A stretch of DNA of 64,000 bases, from contig CBDCLY010000015.1 in NCBI GenBank assembly GCA_965218715.1, forward strand, positions 78,467 through 142,466. Direction: 5' to 3'. The notes under the pieces are model-generated. The model was not told the origin of the DNA, searched no databases, and was given only the letters and a program-made list of their open reading frames with translations. The DNA comes from CBDCLY01 sp965218715. Lineage in GTDB: Bacteria; Bacteroidota; Bacteroidia; Flavobacteriales_E; Vicingaceae. Positions 1 to 8,396 of the stretch are shown in pieces. Positions within the stretch are counted from its first letter, which is position 1. Each line of letters starts with the position of its first letter. A program made the translations under genes and the position numbers.

Positions 1-2
1 AC

Positions 3-158
3 TTATTTTTTAGCAAAGTAATCTTTTACCGTTTCGTTTGGAACGATTTCCTCTTTGAAGGAATAAGACCCTGATTTCTCTGACTTCACCATTTTGATAA
101 CTTTAGTGTAAGCCTTTCCAGCACCTTTCTGAAGTGATGCAACTGTCTTTTTAGCCAT
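3..158 (-). CDS. DUF4295 family small basic protein
   Basis: A 51-residue Lys-rich protein beginning MAKKTVASLQKG and ending DYFAKK. It matches the DUF4295 family, which in Bacteroidota sits directly after the L33 gene and is presumed to be ribosome- or translation-associated; its function is not established. Its start lies 11 bases after the rpmG stop, so the two are almost certainly cotranscribed. It was read directly from the nucleotide sequence. The stop codon lies three bases from the window edge, so the next gene of the operon is not visible. Confidence 0.88.
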   Translation of the reverse strand: MAKKTVASLQKGAGKAYTKVIKMVKSEKSGSYSFKEEIVPNETVKDYFAKK

Positions 159-169
159 TTTTTCTTAGT

Positions 170-352
170 TTACTTAATTTCTTTGTGCACCGTCATTTTC
201 TTCAAAATCGGGTTGTATTTCTTAATCTCCATTCTATCTGGAGTATTTTTTCTGTTCTTTGTGGTGATGTAACGAGAAGTTCCTGGCATTCCAGTTCCTT
301 TGTGCTCTGTACATTCTAGAATAACTTGAATTCTATTTCCTTTCTTAGCCAT
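170..352 (-). CDS. rpmG: 50S ribosomal protein L33
   Basis: A 60-residue protein with the L33 signature: MAKKGNRIQVILECTEHK at the N-terminus, the TSRYITTKNRKNTPDR core and a basic C-terminus (KKYNPILKKMTVHKEIK). It is a structural protein of the large ribosomal subunit near the E site. Only one cysteine is present, so this is the zinc-free C-minus form. Length is normal for the family. It is the first gene of an operon with DUF4295; a TAnnTTTG box lies 25-32 bases upstream of the start. Unusually, it is separated from rpmB by an aminopeptidase gene. Confidence 0.95.
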   Translation of the reverse strand: MAKKGNRIQVILECTEHKGTGMPGTSRYITTKNRKNTPDRMEIKKYNPILKKMTVHKEIK

Positions 353-376
353 TTTCTACTTAATTTAATGGGAGGG

Positions 377-384
377 CAAATTTA
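377..384 (-). promoter_or_regulatory. Bacteroidota -7 box for rpmG-DUF4295
   Basis: The minus strand reads TAAATTTG, a full match to the Bacteroidota -7 consensus TAnnTTTG, 25-32 bases before the rpmG start. I see no good -33 TTG at the 19-21 base spacing. It would give the L33 operon its own promoter, independent of the upstream aminopeptidase. Confidence 0.5.
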
Positions 385-461
385 ACTAATAAATATGTGT
401 TATTAAAGGGCTTAAGCAATAAAAAATATCACTTTTTTTTGAAACCTTAATTTATTCAGTT

Positions 462-1901
462 TTACTCTTCTTTTTCGCCCCCCATAATGGCTTCTATCTC
501 CTCAATAGAACGGGGTGCCGAATCTGATAAATTAATTGGGCCCTTCTCACTGATTAAAATATCATCTTCAATTCTAACACCTATGTTCCACCATTTAGGA
601 TCACATGCTGAGCCGGCCTTAATATAGATTCCTGGCTCAACCGTAATTACTTCATTGATTTGCAAATTGGAATACAAACCAGGGTCATGTACATCCAAAC
701 CCAAATAATGTGAGCTACCATGCATGAAGTACCTTTTTACGTCTTGTTCTTTCTCAATAATACCCAAGTTAACCAATCCCTTTGCAATTATCTTTAAGGC
801 TGCCTGATGGGGTGCCCAAAATGAATTGCCGACTCTTGCCTCTTCTATTCCTGCGGCTTGTGCTTGGAAAACCAACTGATAGATGAGGCGCTCTTCTTCA
901 TTAAACTTTCCATTTACGGGAATTGTCCTAGTGACATCTGCTGTATATCCATGATATTCTGCTCCTACATCGCTCACCAATAATCTTTTCCCATTAAATG
1001 GCTTACGGTTACTGGTGTAATGAAGCACACAAGAATTTTCTCCATTCCCTTGAATGGACGGAAACCCTGGGTATTCTGCCCCATTTTTCTTAAACTCATA
1101 CTCAATAATGGCTTCAGTTTGGTATTCTGTCATGTTGCCATTGATCTCTTGCATTAATTTTATTTGAGCCTGACAGGTAATATCGATTGCCTTTTTCATG
1201 AGAACCAATTCTTCATCTTGTTTAGATTGTCGCAATTCAGCCATGATTGCACCAATTGTTGAAAGTTGAAAAAATGTACTTTTTTTCTCCGGTTCAGCTG
1301 ACTTATTTTTAGTTATTTCTTGAATTTCTGCTACCATTCCCGATAAACTCTCAGTTGAAATTTCATTCGATTTTTCCATTGCAAATGGCAGTTCCATGAG
1401 CACTTTTCCTTTTTGCTTTTTTGGCCAATCAAAATCTACTAATTCAGTATTGTTCATTACCATTTGAACTTTTAAACTATCCTTGGCCCACTTCTTACCC
1501 ATCCTTCTCCCATTCCAAATCTCATTGGCTTCATTTTTCTTTTGAATAAAGAGAATTTCATCAACTAATTCACCATCAAGTTGCTGTTTTTCCTTAAAAA
1601 GAATGAGCATGGAGTTTGGTTCAATTACACCTGTCAGGTAATAAAAGTTAGGGTCTTGATGATATTCATAATACACATCATTGGATCTATTTCTTTCAAG
1701 GGAAGCAAAAAAGATTGCGGCTCCATCATCAGGCAACATTTCCTTCAGCTGCTCTCTATTCTTGGCATGAAAATCGGCAGACAAATGATCCTTTTCGTAA
1801 CGAATAGGATCTGCCTGAAGGATTGGACTCAAATTAGTCAATGACTCTTGAGCCTTTAAACTAAAGAAGAAAAACGCTAGGATAAAACTTACTCTTTTCA
1901 C
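462..1901 (-). CDS. Secreted Xaa-Pro aminopeptidase (M24B)
   Basis: A 479-residue aminopeptidase P-type metallopeptidase that removes N-terminal residues preceding proline. Residues 1-17 form a signal peptide (MKRVSFILAFFFFSLKA), so the enzyme is exported. An AMP_N-like domain (about 35-190) precedes the pita-bread catalytic domain. All five dinuclear metal ligands are present by alignment with the family: D311 and D322 (SDVGAEYHGYTADVTRT), H398 (HGSSHYLG), E422 (TVEPGIY) and E445 (GVRIED). The start codon is GTG, placed right before the signal peptide. It lies downstream of the rpmB terminator and 109 bases from rpmG, so it splits the usual L28-L33 pair. Confidence 0.93.
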   Translation of the reverse strand: MKRVSFILAFFFFSLKAQESLTNLSPILQADPIRYEKDHLSADFHAKNREQLKEMLPDDGAAIFFASLERNRSNDVYYEYHQDPNFYYLTGVIEPNSMLILFKEKQQLDGELVDEILFIQKKNEANEIWNGRRMGKKWAKDSLKVQMVMNNTELVDFDWPKKQKGKVLMELPFAMEKSNEISTESLSGMVAEIQEITKNKSAEPEKKSTFFQLSTIGAIMAELRQSKQDEELVLMKKAIDITCQAQIKLMQEINGNMTEYQTEAIIEYEFKKNGAEYPGFPSIQGNGENSCVLHYTSNRKPFNGKRLLVSDVGAEYHGYTADVTRTIPVNGKFNEEERLIYQLVFQAQAAGIEEARVGNSFWAPHQAALKIIAKGLVNLGIIEKEQDVKRYFMHGSSHYLGLDVHDPGLYSNLQINEVITVEPGIYIKAGSACDPKWWNIGVRIEDDILISEKGPINLSDSAPRSIEEIEAIMGGEKEE

Positions 1902-1944
1902 GACCTGAATTTCGGATTTTAATCACATTAAAAAAAAGGCAAAA

Positions 1945-1971
1945 AAAAAGTCCCGCAATGCGAGACTTTTT
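1945..1971 (-). terminator. Rho-independent terminator after rpmB
   Basis: A hairpin with stem AAAAAGTC/GACTTTTT, one mismatch and an inner CGC/GCG stem closing an AAT loop, flanked by A and T runs on either side so that it can work in both directions. It lies 17 bases past the rpmB stop codon and ends L28 transcription before the aminopeptidase gene. Confidence 0.8.
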
Positions 1972-1987
1972 ATCCTTAAAATATTTT

Positions 1988-2221
1988 CTATAAAAATCCT
2001 TTAGCTTTTGCTTCTTTCATTGAAGCGCTAAGTCCTTTTTTATTGATGATTCTCATTCCTTTTGCAGAAACTTTAAGTGTTACCCAAGTTCCATCATCAG
2101 AATTAAAAAACTTTCTAGTGAATAAATTTGGTTCAAAGGTTCTTCTTGTTCTTCTCTTAGAGTGAGAAACGTTGTTTCCTGTAATGACCTTTTTTCCTGT
2201 AATTTGACAAACTTTTGACAT
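1988..2221 (-). CDS. rpmB: 50S ribosomal protein L28
   Basis: A 77-residue protein starting MSKVCQITGKK with the L28 features SHSKRRTRRTFEPNL and FVTLKVSAKGMR-like (here WVTLKVSAKGMRIINK). It is a large-subunit ribosomal protein needed for 70S assembly. The frame is open further upstream, but the ATG at 2221 matches the universal L28 N-terminus and has an AGGAG about 12 bases before it, one of the few clear Shine-Dalgarno-like sequences here. A strong terminator follows, making this a single-gene transcript. Confidence 0.95.
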   Translation of the reverse strand: MSKVCQITGKKVITGNNVSHSKRRTRRTFEPNLFTRKFFNSDDGTWVTLKVSAKGMRIINKKGLSASMKEAKAKGFL

Positions 2222-2372
2222 GATCTTGTTTTTTCTCCTAAAATTCGGAGTGCAAAATAAAGACTTTTTATTGAGTTTATCAATTGAGGGTAAAATTAAT
2301 TTATTTTTCAAGATATGCATGAATGGCTAGCATCACAGCCAATTTTTGACTACTATTATCCTAAAAAATATC

Positions 2373-2921
2373 ATGTTCTCAAGTATCCCTAAAATCCTCT
2401 TAATCGTTTTTGGAGTTTTAATCATTAGCATAAGCGCCCAGATGGCGATCCAATTGCCTGATGACATTAGTCCAATTCCTATAACTGGCCAATCATTAGC
2501 CGTTTTAATCATTGCTCATTTTTTGAAAAACAAATGGGGAACGATATGCATTATTAGTTACATAGTATTGGGATGTCTTGGATTGCCAATATTCTCTGAT
2601 TTTTCTGGCGGATATCTTCAATTCATTGGGCCCAGCTTTGGCTACTTTATTGGTTTTATCATTGCCAGCCTTGTTATTGGAACAATTGCCTTAAAAGGAG
2701 AAAAAGGATTCATTCCTCTTTTCCTACAGCAATTATTAGGAACTGTAATTATTCTTTTGCTTGGAAGCCTTGGACTATTGAGGTATCATGGTTTGGAAGA
2801 GTCCTTTCAAGCAGGATTCAGTCCATTTCTATTGGGAGGATTCATAAAAATACTTTTAGCTAGTCTCTTTTTATTTGTCTTTCATAAACTGAGGAACATC
2901 CTGAACAATAAGCAGAATTAG
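2373..2921 (+). CDS. bioY: BioY family biotin transporter substrate-binding subunit
   Basis: A 182-residue integral membrane protein with about six hydrophobic segments. BioY signatures are clear: the SAQMAIQLP...PIPITGQSLAVLI stretch after the first helix, the LGLPIF...GGYLQFIGPSFGYFIGF block in the middle, and the LLGGFIKILLAS stretch near the C-terminus. BioY is the S-component of ECF biotin uptake and can work with shared EcfA/EcfT units encoded elsewhere; none is adjacent. I chose the ATG at 2373 over an upstream TTG at 2346 because it places the start just before the first hydrophobic helix. It is divergent from rpmB and 23 bases upstream of a glycosyltransferase gene. Confidence 0.88.
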   Translation: MFSSIPKILLIVFGVLIISISAQMAIQLPDDISPIPITGQSLAVLIIAHFLKNKWGTICIISYIVLGCLGLPIFSDFSGGYLQFIGPSFGYFIGFIIASLVIGTIALKGEKGFIPLFLQQLLGTVIILLLGSLGLLRYHGLEESFQAGFSPFLLGGFIKILLASLFLFVFHKLRNILNNKQN

Positions 2922-2944
2922 TTTTAAGTTTATCTTCCCAATTT

Positions 2945-4114
2945 GTGAAAGAAAAGTCGCCACATATATTATTCCTTCCTAAATGGTATCCAAATAAAAT
3001 TGATGCCTTCGATGGCAATTTTATTGAAAATCACGCAATTGCCATTTCTAAATTTTGCAATGTGAGTGTGCTATTTGTTCACTCGTTTGATCAATCAGAG
3101 CGGTATCAATTTGATCTCAAACAATCTGGAGCAATTAATGAAATAAGGGCATACTATAAAAAACCGAATACAGGTTCAGGCTTATTGAATCGAATCATTG
3201 GTTTTATTCGCTATCGGAAAGCTCAGCAATTGGCCTACCAGCAGCTTTTCCCAAGAGATGCACCAGACATCTGTCATGTACACGTCCTGACAAGAAGCTC
3301 CTTGTTGGCGCTTCAACTTAAGAAAAAGGGAATACCATTTTTAATCACAGAGCATTGGTCGGGATACCTTGAAGCAAATGGAAAATACAAAGGATTCTTA
3401 AAAAAGGCTTTTAGCAGATTCATCGTAAGGAGAGCAAGCTTAGTTCACACTGTTTCAACACAATTAAAAGAAGCCATGTTGTCTCATGGTTTAATAAATA
3501 ACTATACTGTTATCCCTAATGTAGTTGACACCAGCATTTTTTCTAAAAAAACAAAGCAATCTCAGGGAACTAAAATAGTTTTCGTTGGCAATATGCTGGA
3601 GCGACCGAAGAAAATATTGAGCATTGTGAAATTGTTGGCTCAAATGGACACTAAAAGTCATCCATTTGAATTTAACGCTTATGGCGAAGGTGCCGATCTA
3701 AATGCTGCCAAGGAATTAGCCAAGGCATTAAAAATTGATCAGCAGATTACTTGGCATGGGTCAAAGCCCAAAGAAACCATAGCTAAAGCAATGCAAGACG
3801 CTAGCTTTCTAATTCTATTTAGCGAATATGAAAATCAGCCTTGTGTAATACCAGAAGCCCTTTGCTGCGGAACTCCAGTGTTAGTCCCCGACTTATCAGG
3901 AATAAAAGAAAGAATGCGACCAGAATTTGGTTTGGTATTCAAGTGCCTAGACGAAGCAGACTTTTGTGAACAATTAAAAAGCTTAATTTCTAATCATCAA
4001 GATTATAATGAAAACTCCATCAGCAAACTTGCAATTGAAGAATTTGGACAAGAAACTGTTGGCAATCAATTTTATCAATTGTATTTATCAATAATCGAGA
4101 AAAATGAAGACTAG
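2945..4114 (+). CDS. Glycosyltransferase family 4
   Basis: A 389-residue cytoplasmic GT-B fold glycosyltransferase that would move a sugar from a nucleotide donor onto a lipid-linked or protein-linked acceptor. The N-terminal domain has the usual WYPNKIDAFDGNFIENHA stretch (14-31). The C-terminal domain has IPNVVD (190-195) and the family 4 donor-binding EX7E motif (E296 in SEYENQP, E304 in PEALCCG). Sugar specificity cannot be read from sequence. The start is GTG. Its end overlaps the next gene by 11 bases, and with the fusion protein and flippase it forms a small cassette for surface polysaccharide assembly. Confidence 0.88.
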   Translation: MKEKSPHILFLPKWYPNKIDAFDGNFIENHAIAISKFCNVSVLFVHSFDQSERYQFDLKQSGAINEIRAYYKKPNTGSGLLNRIIGFIRYRKAQQLAYQQLFPRDAPDICHVHVLTRSSLLALQLKKKGIPFLITEHWSGYLEANGKYKGFLKKAFSRFIVRRASLVHTVSTQLKEAMLSHGLINNYTVIPNVVDTSIFSKKTKQSQGTKIVFVGNMLERPKKILSIVKLLAQMDTKSHPFEFNAYGEGADLNAAKELAKALKIDQQITWHGSKPKETIAKAMQDASFLILFSEYENQPCVIPEALCCGTPVLVPDLSGIKERMRPEFGLVFKCLDEADFCEQLKSLISNHQDYNENSISKLAIEEFGQETVGNQFYQLYLSIIEKNED

Positions 4115-5732
4115 GCTTAGGCTCGGTATTTTTATTGATTCTGATTGGATAAAGAATTGGCAATTGGATGCAATCAATAGGTTGCTTGATGAAAATTTAG
4201 CTGAATTGGTGGGTATTTACATGCCAAATGGCAAAGCCGAATTCAGTTCTAGGTCTTGGCCTTTAGCCTATCGATTGCTTGACAAAATTCTAAGAAAAGA
4301 CAAGACTTTTCAATCCGTCTCCTTTAAAAAGGAATTTCCCAATTGCCCAATTCAACAATTAAAACTGAGCGCTGAAAAAAGTGAAACACTTTCTCAGGAG
4401 GCTTTATCAATAATAGAAAGTGAGCAATTAGATGTAATCCTTCGATTTGGTTTTGGAATATTAAAAGGAAAAATACTGAGTATCCCTAAACATGGAATAT
4501 GGTCTTTTCACCATGGAAACCCAAGAGAATTTAGAGGCGGTCCTCCAGGTTTTTGGGAATACTATCTAGATAAAAATAGCCAGGGATTGATTCTTCAACA
4601 ATTGAATGAAAAATTGGATGGTGGGATCATTTTAAGAGAAGGGAATTTAGCCGTATTCAAACACGATTATTGGGGACATCAATCTAGAATATTTAATACA
4701 GGTGCTGATTTTCCACGATGGGTGGCAAAGGCCATTCAATCCAATTCCAATTATATAAAGGAACAAGTTCCAATGAGTGAATTGGGGAAATTGTATCGGA
4801 TGCCTAAGAACAGAATAGTTCTCTTGTTTTTCCTAAAAATGCTGTACAGAAAAGTCAAGTTTCACTATAAGCAATTGTTTCAATCTGAAATTTGGAACAT
4901 TGGAATTGCCGTGCTTGAAGATCAAGAACTGCCATTAAAGAACATAAAAAACATTGATTGGGCTCCTATAGCAAAAAGAGGTATTTACTATGCCGATCCA
5001 TTTTTTCATCCTAAAGAAAAGACCGTATATTTTGAGGAATACGATTACAAAAATTTGAAAGGAAAAATATCTTCCATCAATTACAATGGTGGCTGGGCTA
5101 ATGTGTCTAATGCAATTAAAAAGTTGACTCACCTCTCCTACCCTTTTGCAATTGAAAATGGCGGCAAGAATTACATTTTACCCGAAGAACATCAAAACAA
5201 GGAATTGAGTTTGTATGAAATTATTGACAAAGACCTTATTAAAAAACAGACCTTGCTAAAAGGCTCTTGGGTAGATCCAACTTTAGTTAAACACAATGAT
5301 TTGTGGTGGTTATTCTGCACACCTATTGAATCCTCAAATGAACAGCTATTCTTATTTTATTCTGATAGTTTGGAAGGGAATTACAATCCACACCCAATGA
5401 ACCCGATTAAAATAGACATTTCCTCTGCACGACCAGGTGGAACACTATATCTCGATGAAAAAAACAGGTTAATTAGGCCTTCTCAAAATTCTAGTATAAC
5501 CTATGGAGGATCCATCAAATTGAATCACATTCAAGTTTTAAACAAGGAAGATTTTCGTGAAGAATGCTTATCAGAGGTTTTCCAAGAAATGGACTCCGAT
5601 TATCCTACAGCTTTGCATACCTTTTCGATCCAAGGCCATCATATTTTAATCGATGGGAAGAAGCAAGTATTTATCTTTGCTTCGTTTTGGAGTCAATTAA
5701 AAAGGAAATTCCGGAAATTCATTCCATGGTAA
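4104..5732 (+). CDS. Formyltransferase-like / five-bladed propeller fusion
   Basis: A 542-residue two-domain protein. The N-terminal half (about 1-240) resembles the formyltransferase fold: GFGILKGKIL (115-124), HGIWSFHHGNPREFRGGPPG (130-149) and LDGG (171-174). In methionyl-tRNA formyltransferase the equivalent loop carries Asn-His-Asp; here His136 and Asp172 are kept but the Asn position is Ser134. The C-terminal half (about 263-540) has GH43-like or GINT1-like propeller signatures, such as YADPFF (296-301), GSWVDPTL (387-394) and SSARPGG. Overlaps with the GT4 gene upstream and the flippase downstream tie it to polysaccharide synthesis. Substrate is unknown; N-formylation of an amino sugar is possible but not demonstrated. 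Confidence 0.75.
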   Translation: MKTRLRLGIFIDSDWIKNWQLDAINRLLDENLAELVGIYMPNGKAEFSSRSWPLAYRLLDKILRKDKTFQSVSFKKEFPNCPIQQLKLSAEKSETLSQEALSIIESEQLDVILRFGFGILKGKILSIPKHGIWSFHHGNPREFRGGPPGFWEYYLDKNSQGLILQQLNEKLDGGIILREGNLAVFKHDYWGHQSRIFNTGADFPRWVAKAIQSNSNYIKEQVPMSELGKLYRMPKNRIVLLFFLKMLYRKVKFHYKQLFQSEIWNIGIAVLEDQELPLKNIKNIDWAPIAKRGIYYADPFFHPKEKTVYFEEYDYKNLKGKISSINYNGGWANVSNAIKKLTHLSYPFAIENGGKNYILPEEHQNKELSLYEIIDKDLIKKQTLLKGSWVDPTLVKHNDLWWLFCTPIESSNEQLFLFYSDSLEGNYNPHPMNPIKIDISSARPGGTLYLDEKNRLIRPSQNSSITYGGSIKLNHIQVLNKEDFREECLSEVFQEMDSDYPTALHTFSIQGHHILIDGKKQVFIFASFWSQLKRKFRKFIPW

Positions 5733-6991
5733 AAAACGTAATCAATACCATCGCTAACCGACTAATCATTGCAATAATAAGCTTTGGCATGTTGATCTTA
5801 AATGCAAGATTTCTTGGACCAGAAGGATTAGGAACTATAGGTTTAATTGTATTGAGCATTACTATAGTGCTACTTTTCAGCAATCTTTTCAATACTAGTA
5901 TCATTTACTTTTTTAGTCGCAAGTCTAAAACCAATCTCTTGATCTTAGGATACATTTGGTCTTTTATCAGTATTGCTATTGTTTGGCTGATTCAACAAGT
6001 ATTTTCCTTCTTTCCTGAAGAGTTTGAATTTCACATTTATGCGCTATCACTATTGCAATCATTGGTGGTGGTTCATTTTAACTTAATGCTGGGAGAACAG
6101 AAGATTAAGACCTACAATAATTTGTCGCTGATTCAATCTGCGCTTGGATTCTCTACCGTAATCATAGCCTATTTCATAATGGATTACATTGAAGTAGAGG
6201 CATTTATTTACGGCTTGTTCATTGCCTATTCATTAGTTTGGATATTGTCCATTTTTTCTTCCTTTCAACATTTAAAAGAATTCGAATCGAAAGCCTTTTG
6301 GAACGATTTTAAAGAGTCCATTCAATACGGCATTTACATTCAATCTTCCAACATTTTTCAATTGTTGAATTACAGAATTGCCTATTACATATTAGATGCG
6401 TATTCAGGAAGAGCAGCCATTGGAATTTATGCTTCAGGCGTTCAATTATCAGAAGCCCTCCTGTTGCCCGCTAAAAGCATTTCAACAGTTCAATATTCAA
6501 GAATATCTGCACGTCAGAATGAAGCTTATGCTCAACGGGTTAGCATATTGTTTATGAAATTCTCCATCCTTATTACTGGACTTGGAACTCTGTTCTTGAT
6601 TTGCATTCCTTCTTCGGTTTTTATTTTGGTTTTAGGTGAAGGATTTGAAGGCGTTCGGCCCACAATATTTGCCCTTTCATTGGGAATTGTTGCTCTTTCA
6701 GCAGAAATCATTTTGAGCCATTATTTTTCTGGGACAGGGAAACAGAAGAAAAATACGATTTCTTCATTTCTTGGACTTTTAATCACCTTAATTTCCGCTT
6801 CTATTCTAATTCCCATTTATGGTGCCATAGGTGCAGCCTTGAGTGCAAGTCTTGCATTTCTTAGCATGTTTTTGTTTTTGTTTTACAACATGACAAAGAC
6901 CAATGGAATAAATGCAAAATTATTTCTCCCACAAAAATCAGATTGGCTGCTTTTCAGGCGCCTATTGTCTAAATCAAAGATTTTAAACTAG
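5726..6991 (+). CDS. Polysaccharide flippase (Wzx/MATE-like)
   Basis: A 421-residue inner-membrane protein with about twelve to fourteen hydrophobic segments and the LNARFLGPEGLGTIGL motif after the first helix, typical of the polysaccharide biosynthesis/export (Wzx, RfbX) branch of the MOP superfamily. It would flip lipid-linked glycans to the periplasmic face. The frame is open 162 bases upstream inside the previous gene, but the ATG at 5726 immediately precedes the first membrane helix and overlaps the previous stop, a typical coupling arrangement. The end overlaps the convergent bshB1 gene by nine bases. Confidence 0.87.
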   Translation: MVKNVINTIANRLIIAIISFGMLILNARFLGPEGLGTIGLIVLSITIVLLFSNLFNTSIIYFFSRKSKTNLLILGYIWSFISIAIVWLIQQVFSFFPEEFEFHIYALSLLQSLVVVHFNLMLGEQKIKTYNNLSLIQSALGFSTVIIAYFIMDYIEVEAFIYGLFIAYSLVWILSIFSSFQHLKEFESKAFWNDFKESIQYGIYIQSSNIFQLLNYRIAYYILDAYSGRAAIGIYASGVQLSEALLLPAKSISTVQYSRISARQNEAYAQRVSILFMKFSILITGLGTLFLICIPSSVFILVLGEGFEGVRPTIFALSLGIVALSAEIILSHYFSGTGKQKKNTISSFLGLLITLISASILIPIYGAIGAALSASLAFLSMFLFLFYNMTKTNGINAKLFLPQKSDWLLFRRLLSKSKILN

Positions 6992-7708
6992 ATCGTTTAA
7001 ATCATTAAGCCCAACAGGTCTAGAGAAGCTAAAACCTTCAGCGTAGTCTACCTCGATGTATCTACCCATATCGGCCATTCTTCCTTTTATATAATCAAAG
7101 AAATTTTCTGTTGCAATTGGAGAACTTGGTTCATCAGATTTAGGATCAAAAAACTGAGAAGAGAATGCTTTGATGGCCTCAATTTTTTGATCTACATGAG
7201 CAGTGCAATCTACCACAAAATCAGGAATGATAAAGCGATCTTGAATATAATGGTAGACAGCTTTTGGTCGCCATGCCTCTTGATTTATCCCATCTCTTGC
7301 AGTTTCAATTTTTCTTAATCCACTATAGAAACAGGCATCTGCAATCAATTTTGCGGCTCGCCCATGATCTGGATGCCTATCCACTATGGCATTGGCCAAA
7401 ACGATATTGGGTTGATAAGCCCTAATTACTTCAACAATTGCACGAACATGTTCTTCGTCATTTTTAAAGAAAGCATCCTTCATTCCTAGGTTTTCTCTGC
7501 AAGAAAGACCGAGAATTTCTGCCGACTTCTCCGCTTCTATTAATCGCAATGGTCCAGATCCCCTTGTGCCTAATTCTCCTTGACTTAGATCCAAAACACC
7601 TATTTTCTTTCCTTGGGCTTTTGCCGCCAACAAAGTACCAGCGCAGCTCAACTCTACATCATCAGGATGAACGCCGATGGCCAATATGTCCAGTTTAATT
7701 TTTGTCAT
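6983..7708 (-). CDS. bshB1: Bacillithiol biosynthesis deacetylase BshB1
   Basis: A 241-residue LmbE/PIG-L family zinc deacetylase. BshB1 removes the acetyl group from GlcNAc-malate, the second step of bacillithiol synthesis. Zinc-site motifs are visible: HPDDVE (14-19) and DRHPDHGRA (110-118), plus the GELGTRG and CRENLGMKDAF stretches characteristic of BshB1. Length is typical. It overlaps the upstream glutathione peroxidase gene by 14 bases, implying joint expression of thiol synthesis and peroxide reduction. bshA and bshC are not in the window. Confidence 0.9.
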   Translation of the reverse strand: MTKIKLDILAIGVHPDDVELSCAGTLLAAKAQGKKIGVLDLSQGELGTRGSGPLRLIEAEKSAEILGLSCRENLGMKDAFFKNDEEHVRAIVEVIRAYQPNIVLANAIVDRHPDHGRAAKLIADACFYSGLRKIETARDGINQEAWRPKAVYHYIQDRFIIPDFVVDCTAHVDQKIEAIKAFSSQFFDPKSDEPSSPIATENFFDYIKGRMADMGRYIEVDYAEGFSFSRPVGLNDLNDLV

Positions 7709-8246
7709 TGATCCAATTTAATATTACTTCATTGTCTGGGCTCTCTTTTGGTCCAAGAACATCAACAAAATATCCGTCTTCATCTATCAGAAACTTTTGA
7801 AAATTCCAAACAACTGGAGCATCCTTTACCTTGTTCAATTCCTTATTCGTTAGCCATTTGTACAAAGGGTGTTGGTCCTCCCCTTTCACAGAGATTTTAG
7901 ACATCATTTGAAAACTAACTCCATAATTCTTATTGCAAAAGCTCACGATTTCTTGATTGGATCCAGGTTCCTGTTCACCAAAATTATTGGCAGGAAATCC
8001 AATGATGGTAAACCCCTTTTCTTTATTCTCTTGATATACTTTCTCTAAAACTTCGTATTGAGGTGTTAATCCACATTGTGAAGCGGTATTCACTACCAAT
8101 ACCTTTTTCCCTTTCAATTGCTCTAATGAATAGGATTCACCGTAAATATCATTCACCGTAAATTGATGGATAGAATTTTCTTGAGAGAACAGAATTGTAC
8201 TTCCAAAGAAAAAAAGGATGCAGAATAAATAGAGTTTATATTTCAT
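7695..8246 (-). CDS. Exported glutathione peroxidase family protein (2-Cys type)
   Basis: A 183-residue GPx with an N-terminal signal sequence (about 1-21). The peroxidatic residue is Cys58 (NTASQCGLTP), not selenocysteine. The tetrad continues with W147-N148 (VVWNFQKF), but the Gln position in the usual CNQFG motif is Asn88 (ANNFG). Cys104 lies where thioredoxin-dependent GPxs carry their resolving cysteine, so the enzyme likely forms an intramolecular disulfide and uses thioredoxin-type rather than glutathione reductant; this is inference. The gene is first in a two-gene unit with bshB1 and has a TACATTTG -7 box upstream. Confidence 0.88.
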   Translation of the reverse strand: MKYKLYLFCILFFFGSTILFSQENSIHQFTVNDIYGESYSLEQLKGKKVLVVNTASQCGLTPQYEVLEKVYQENKEKGFTIIGFPANNFGEQEPGSNQEIVSFCNKNYGVSFQMMSKISVKGEDQHPLYKWLTNKELNKVKDAPVVWNFQKFLIDEDGYFVDVLGPKESPDNEVILNWINDKN

Positions 8247-8263
8247 TATGAGGTGATTTTAAG

Positions 8264-8271
8264 CAAATGTA
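8264..8271 (-). promoter_or_regulatory. -7 box upstream of the peroxidase-bshB1 unit
   Basis: The minus strand reads TACATTTG, matching TAnnTTTG, 18 bases before the peroxidase start. The nearest upstream TTG is at a non-ideal spacing, so only the -7 element is supported. Confidence 0.4.
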
Positions 8272-8382
8272 TTTAAATATTAGCTCAAGTAAAGAAATTG
8301 CAAATGTGGTTTAGGCGTCAAAAATCTACAATTCTCCTTGAGGATGAGACTGAAAATTTGCCATTAAAACTTTACAATTGCC

Positions 8383-8390
8383 TAAATTTG
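8383..8390 (+). promoter_or_regulatory. -7 box abutting the truncated hemoglobin start
   Basis: TAAATTTG (TAnnTTTG match) ends six bases before the ATG at 8397. A TTTG at 8357-8360 lies 22 bases upstream. If transcription starts the usual few bases after the box, the mRNA would be leaderless or nearly so. Confidence 0.42.
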
Positions 8391-8396
8391 AAGTTC

